Positions 13,116 through 14,218 of a stretch of DNA of 14,218 bases are shown here, piece by piece. The notes under the pieces are model-generated. The model ran no database searches, was not told where the DNA came from, and was given only the letters and a program-made list of their open reading frames with translations. Numbering within the stretch: the first letter of the stretch is position 1; every line of letters begins with the position of its first letter. This stretch comes from an uncultured Campylobacter sp. GTDB lineage: Bacteria; Campylobacterota; Campylobacteria; Campylobacterales; Campylobacteraceae. Made by a program: the position numbers and the translations under genes. The stretch lies in NCBI RefSeq assembly GCF_938045775.1, contig NZ_CALIBH010000078.1, positions 1 to 14,218 of the forward strand, written 5' to 3'.

Positions 13116-14218
13116 TTATTTCACTGCTTGTGGTTTGCGTAGGGAACCATAAACCACACCACTTACAATTGCACCAACCAAAACAAAGGCAAGATAAAGA
13201 AGAGCATTTGAAGTTAGAGCAATGACGAAGATTCCTCCGTGTGGTGCCATGAGTTTGATACCTGCAAGACCAACGAGTCCGCCAGTAATTGCAGAACCAA
13301 GGATGAAACTTGGAATCGCACGAGCTGGGTCAGCGGCACCAAAAGGAATCGCTCCCTCAGTGATAAATGACAAGCCCATGATGATGTTTGTCAAACCAGA
13401 GTTACGTTCTTCTTTGGTAAATTTATCTTTGAAAAGAAGAGTTGCGACAAAGATAGCAAGTGGTGGCACCATTCCTCCAGCCATAACTGCTGCCATGGCT
13501 ACAGAACCACCTGAAGAAACAGTCGCTGCAAGCGTACCTGTACCAAAGACATAGGCTGCTTTGTTAACTGGTCCACCCATATCGACAGCCATCATTCCAC
13601 CAAGAACGATACCGAGAAGGACAGCTGATCCTCCTCCAAGACCGCCTAGGAAGTCATTCATAGCAGTGTTGATTGCCGCCATTGGGATGTTAACAGCTAG
13701 CATAACAAATCCAGTCAAGATTGTTCCAAGAAGTGGCAAGAGAAGGATTGATTTAGCACCTTCAAGTGAACGAGGAACCTTAACGTATTTCTTGATAGCA
13801 AGAACTAAAGCACCTGCGATAAATCCACCAACAAGGGCACCTAGGAAACCAGATGAGACACCTGCAAGAGTTGAAGTTGCTTCACCACCTGCTGCATAAG
13901 GGATTTTACCAAAGGCAAAACCTTCTTTTGCGATAGCACCAGCTACGAATCCAGCTACCAAACCCGGTTTTTCAGCGATAGAATAAGCAACATAACCTGC
14001 AAAGACTGGAAGCATCAAGCCAAAGGCAGCGCCACCGATTTTCATGAACATGGAAGCTAGCTCATGGTAGGATCCGAGATTGCCAAGACTATCTTGTGGC
14101 ACACCAAAAGCTCCGTCGATTAAGAAGGCGAGGGCAATCATGATACCACCACCGATAACGAATGGCAACATTTGAGATACACCACTCATCAAGTGTTTGT
14201 AGAAGGCACCACCTATAC
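13116..14218 (-). CDS. fruA: PTS fructose transporter subunit IIC (C-terminal part of FruA), partial
   Basis: The frame runs off the right edge; 366 residues are visible, starting IGGAFYKHLMSGVSQMLPFV. This is the membrane IIC domain of a fructose-specific PTS permease, with many Gly/Ala-rich transmembrane helices (PFVIGGGIMIALAFLIDGAF, VGGFIAGALVLAIKKYV). The conserved loops GGPVNKAAYVFGTG and ITEGAIPFGAADPARA belong to the sugar-binding region. It imports fructose and phosphorylates it to fructose-1-phosphate using phosphate passed from IIB. In streptococci FruA is a IIA-IIB-IIC polypeptide of about 650 residues, so IIA and IIB should lie beyond the window, usually after fruR and fruB. The protein ends RKPQAVK. 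The TTG or ATG near 14190 is internal, not a start. Low-GC Firmicute codon use differs sharply from the left part of the window. Confidence 0.88.
   Translation of the reverse strand, partial: IGGAFYKHLMSGVSQMLPFVIGGGIMIALAFLIDGAFGVPQDSLGNLGSYHELASMFMKIGGAAFGLMLPVFAGYVAYSIAEKPGLVAGFVAGAIAKEGFAFGKIPYAAGGEATSTLAGVSSGFLGALVGGFIAGALVLAIKKYVKVPRSLEGAKSILLLPLLGTILTGFVMLAVNIPMAAINTAMNDFLGGLGGGSAVLLGIVLGGMMAVDMGGPVNKAAYVFGTGTLAATVSSGGSVAMAAVMAGGMVPPLAIFVATLLFKDKFTKEERNSGLTNIIMGLSFITEGAIPFGAADPARAIPSFILGSAITGGLVGLAGIKLMAPHGGIFVIALTSNALLYLAFVLVGAIVSGVVYGSLRKPQAVK

Noticed and set aside
13222..13899. Plus-strand ORFs opposite fruA
   Set aside because: They are Pro/Ala/Arg-rich antisense shadows of the strongly conserved IIC coding sequence.

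Overview
The window reads as two pieces of DNA from different organisms. About positions 1-11540 look like a Campylobacter of the higher-GC oral group (C. gracilis, C. showae or C. rectus type). The grounds are a run of genes that, from memory, matches C. jejuni Cj0371-Cj0373 (UPF0323 lipoprotein, glutathionylspermidine-synthase-like protein, 2-hydroxyacid dehydrogenase), a CmeR-like TetR regulator, and long non-coding spacers full of the hexamer AAATTT. About positions 11541-14218 look like Streptococcus: an N6-adenine methylase lacking its N-terminus, a bidirectional terminator, and the IIC part of a fructose PTS permease. The likeliest explanation is a chimeric contig joining two oral bacteria; lateral transfer is less likely. 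I could run no search, so species names are inference.

Layout. 1-1453 (AT-rich, + strand): tail of an unknown gene, a secreted coiled-coil protein, a small membrane protein, an MNT-type nucleotidyltransferase with no intact partner, and a short frame-broken remnant. 1401-1995: AAATTT-rich spacer. 1996-6804 (- strand, read right to left): an HTH/coiled-coil protein overlapping a UPF0323 lipoprotein gene, then after an 869-bp spacer the glutathionylspermidine-synthase-like gene, then after a 593-bp spacer the D-2-hydroxyacid dehydrogenase. 6805-7075: divergent regulatory region with two candidate operators. 7076-9365 (+ strand): a CmeR-like TetR regulator, then rclA, a flavin oxidoreductase of the hypochlorite-responsive Cu(II) reductase family. 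9366-9570: spacer. 9571-11437 (AT-rich, - strand): a small cluster made of a 25-residue membrane peptide, a lipoprotein, an unknown protein with an internal duplication, and an unknown protein whose reading frame continues through an in-frame TGA. 11480-13003: truncated N6 methylase with a C-terminal specificity (TRD) segment. 13116-14218: partial fruA.

The best candidate for new biology is the TGA at 9727-9729. Reading through it gives 51 more codons with a second CxxC, and the TGA falls exactly where the fourth cysteine of a CxxC-x19-CxxC zinc ribbon should be. It is therefore either a one-base loss of a cysteine codon or a possible CxxU selenocysteine site. Second is the AAATTT-punctuated filler that separates genes which are compact elsewhere. 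The window holds no rRNA, tRNA, CRISPR array or recognisable transposase that I could see.
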